6,177 bases of DNA from Bacteroidales bacterium (GTDB lineage Bacteria > Bacteroidota > Bacteroidia > Bacteroidales > Paludibacteraceae), in assembly GCA_900768725.1 (NCBI GenBank), contig CAAGDU010000166.1, forward strand, positions 1 through 6,177. Reading direction: 5' to 3'. The notes under the pieces are model-generated. The model worked only from the letters and a program-made list of their open reading frames with translations. It was not told the DNA's origin and did no database searches. This document shows positions 5,206 to 6,177 of this stretch, piece after piece (positions within the stretch are counted from its first letter, which is position 1; every line of letters starts with the position of its first letter). The translations under genes and the position numbers were made by a program.

Positions 5206-6177
5206 TTAGTTATAGAAATGCCAAGCGAGCCCTGCGCGGAAGACATCGGGGTTCATCGGGTAAGACGGCATGGCGTAGTAGTAGGGCTTGGACTTCATGA
5301 AGAGGTGGTTGAAATGGGTGTACTGCGCGAAGAAACGCAGGTGGATAGAGCGCACGTAGAAGTTGGCATAGACGTTCAGTATGGGGTAGTTGCCCACTTG
5401 CACTTTCTGCTCGCCCGTCTGCACGCCGAACTGCGAGGTGGCGGGGTTGAACACCGGCGCGGCGTACTTCGTGAAGAAGCGCATATCCACGCCTATCTGC
5501 GCATCCATGGCTTTGCGTGCCCACGAGCCGTGGTAGTAGAGGTTGTGGTAGAGCGTTACGGTGGGCAGGGGCAGATAGTCCGAGGTGCTCATCTGATAAA
5601 CCACGTGGTTCTCAAGGTTCACCCACGGCGTGGTCAGGTGGCACTGCACGTTTGCCATCAGCACCTGTATGTTGCCGTCGTGCTGCTTGGGCAATCCGTC
5701 GGCAGCGTCGAAATAGATATAGCGCGTCAGGTTCTCAAAGCCGATTTCCACTTTCGGCTTCACCCACTTGGTGGGGTAGGCGATGTCGCCACCCACGTAG
5801 AAACGGTAGGTCTTCTGAAAATCGTTCTCCCAGCGGAAGTGGTTGCTCTCGTAGTGGTTCAGATAGAGCGAAGGGGTCTCGTTCTTCACGAAGGCGCGGG
5901 CGTTGATGTACATCGTGTCTTTGCCCACGGGGAAGTAGCCGTCCACGTGCCCGTTCACCTGAAACTCGCCCAACTTATACCCCGCCACGCACACATCGCC
6001 GTCGAAGCCGTAGTGCACCCATTTGCCGCGGTTCTTGTAGAGCGCGCCGCCCACGAAGGTGTTGTTCGTCCACTGGTAGCGGTAGGTGGTGTCGCCCATG
6101 AGTTGGGCGGAGGTGGGAAGACCCTCTAAATCTCCCTTAAAGGGAGACTTATCCGCAGGCGAGACGCCTGCGTCCCC
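5206..6177 (-). CDS. Putative porin, Porin_10-type (3' part, 5' end outside window)
   Basis: This is the C-terminal 323 residues of an outer-membrane beta-barrel porin of the Bacteroidota Porin_10 kind; full members are usually about twice this size or more. The frame alternates polar and aromatic residues as barrel strands do (YRYQWTNNTFVGGALY, KWVHYGFDGDVCVAGYKLGEF, HLRFFAQYTHFNHLF). It ends YPMNPDVFRAGLAWHFYN, with a C-terminal aromatic pattern typical of outer-membrane barrels. The frame stays open past ATG 6099 to the window edge, so that ATG is internal. The upstream codons read GDAGVSPADKSPFKGDLEG and come from two small hairpin repeats (6120-6150 and 6153-6177). LPTSAQLMGDTTYRY then resumes barrel-like sequence. 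The phosphatase starts 19 bp downstream, suggesting one transcript. The transported substrate cannot be inferred. Confidence 0.85.
   Translation of the reverse strand, partial: GDAGVSPADKSPFKGDLEGLPTSAQLMGDTTYRYQWTNNTFVGGALYKNRGKWVHYGFDGDVCVAGYKLGEFQVNGHVDGYFPVGKDTMYINARAFVKNETPSLYLNHYESNHFRWENDFQKTYRFYVGGDIAYPTKWVKPKVEIGFENLTRYIYFDAADGLPKQHDGNIQVLMANVQCHLTTPWVNLENHVVYQMSTSDYLPLPTVTLYHNLYYHGSWARKAMDAQIGVDMRFFTKYAAPVFNPATSQFGVQTGEQKVQVGNYPILNVYANFYVRSIHLRFFAQYTHFNHLFMKSKPYYYAMPSYPMNPDVFRAGLAWHFYN
6120..6150. repeat. Single-hairpin repeat related to the left half of elements A and B
   Basis: GACCCTCTAAA is followed by the hairpin TCTCCCTT-A-AAGGGAGA (6131-6147). The layout (a GACCC...CTC lead, then a C-rich/G-rich stem) resembles the left halves of the double-hairpin elements, but the loop is one base and the sequence has diverged. 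It sits two bases from the 25-bp palindrome at 6153 and within the open porin frame. In that frame it is translated as KSPFKGDLEG, avoiding the TAA and TAG present in other frames. Confidence 0.65.
6153..6177 (-). repeat. 25-bp palindromic repeat inside porin frame, copy 2
   Basis: Read on the minus strand this copy is GGGGA, then the hairpin CGCAGGCG-TCT-CGCCTGCG, then G. It matches the ddl copy at 23 of 25 positions, and the two differences are the two halves of one base pair (G-C replaced by A-T), so the stem is kept. It lies at the very edge of the window and may extend beyond it. The porin frame reads through it as GDAGVSPAD. Confidence 0.88.

Noticed and set aside
5187..5246. N-terminal extension of the phosphatase (20 extra residues)
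   Set aside because: It would overlap the porin's last codons and place residues before an obvious signal peptide; ATG 5186 is far better.
5203..6129. Plus-strand open frame of 308 residues opposite the porin
   Set aside because: Val/His/Arg-rich shadow of barrel-coding sequence; the minus-strand frame has clear porin features.

Overview
The window reads as a fragment of a Bacteroidales-type (phylum Bacteroidota) genome. The evidence is a putative porin of the Bacteroidota-specific Porin_10 type, a textbook Bacteroidota promoter (TTG-N20-TAnnTTTG) in front of ddl, A-rich leaders with little Shine-Dalgarno signal, and interspersed C/G-rich hairpin repeats. Base composition looks moderately GC-rich. 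I cannot name a genus from the sequence.

All five protein genes lie on the minus strand, so the window reads right to left. From the right edge: the 3' part of an outer-membrane porin gene (5206-6177, 5' end outside the window); 19 bp later a secreted CX5R phosphatase with carbohydrate-binding-like modules on both sides (3429-5186); then a bile acid:sodium symporter (BASS)-like membrane transporter (2302-3423, start uncertain). After a 118-bp gap holding a promoter comes D-alanine--D-alanine ligase (ddl, 1143-2183), then a short/medium-chain polyprenyl diphosphate synthase (116-1060). The porin, phosphatase and transporter could be one transcription unit. ddl and the prenyl synthase probably form a second one, driven by the promoter at 2216-2247. 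That second pair has a shared theme: Ddl makes the D-Ala-D-Ala dipeptide of peptidoglycan, and the prenyl synthase makes precursors for the undecaprenyl carrier and/or quinones.

The most notable content is the repeats and where they sit. Two ~110-bp copies of a BIME-like element, each with two facing hairpins, fill the spaces on both sides of the prenyl synthase gene. One of them supplies the last eleven codons of ddl. A different 25-bp palindrome occurs twice, once inside ddl and once inside the porin frame. It is read in opposite orientations in the two genes, both frames stay open, and the two copies differ by paired changes that keep the hairpin. A third type, a 9-bp tandem repeat inside a 13-bp inverted repeat, lies at the apparent start of the transporter gene. 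Small repeats therefore appear to be entering gene ends, loops and starts here without breaking the frames.

No tRNA, rRNA, CRISPR array, insertion sequence or transposase gene was seen. The long plus-strand open frames opposite each gene are judged to be shadows.
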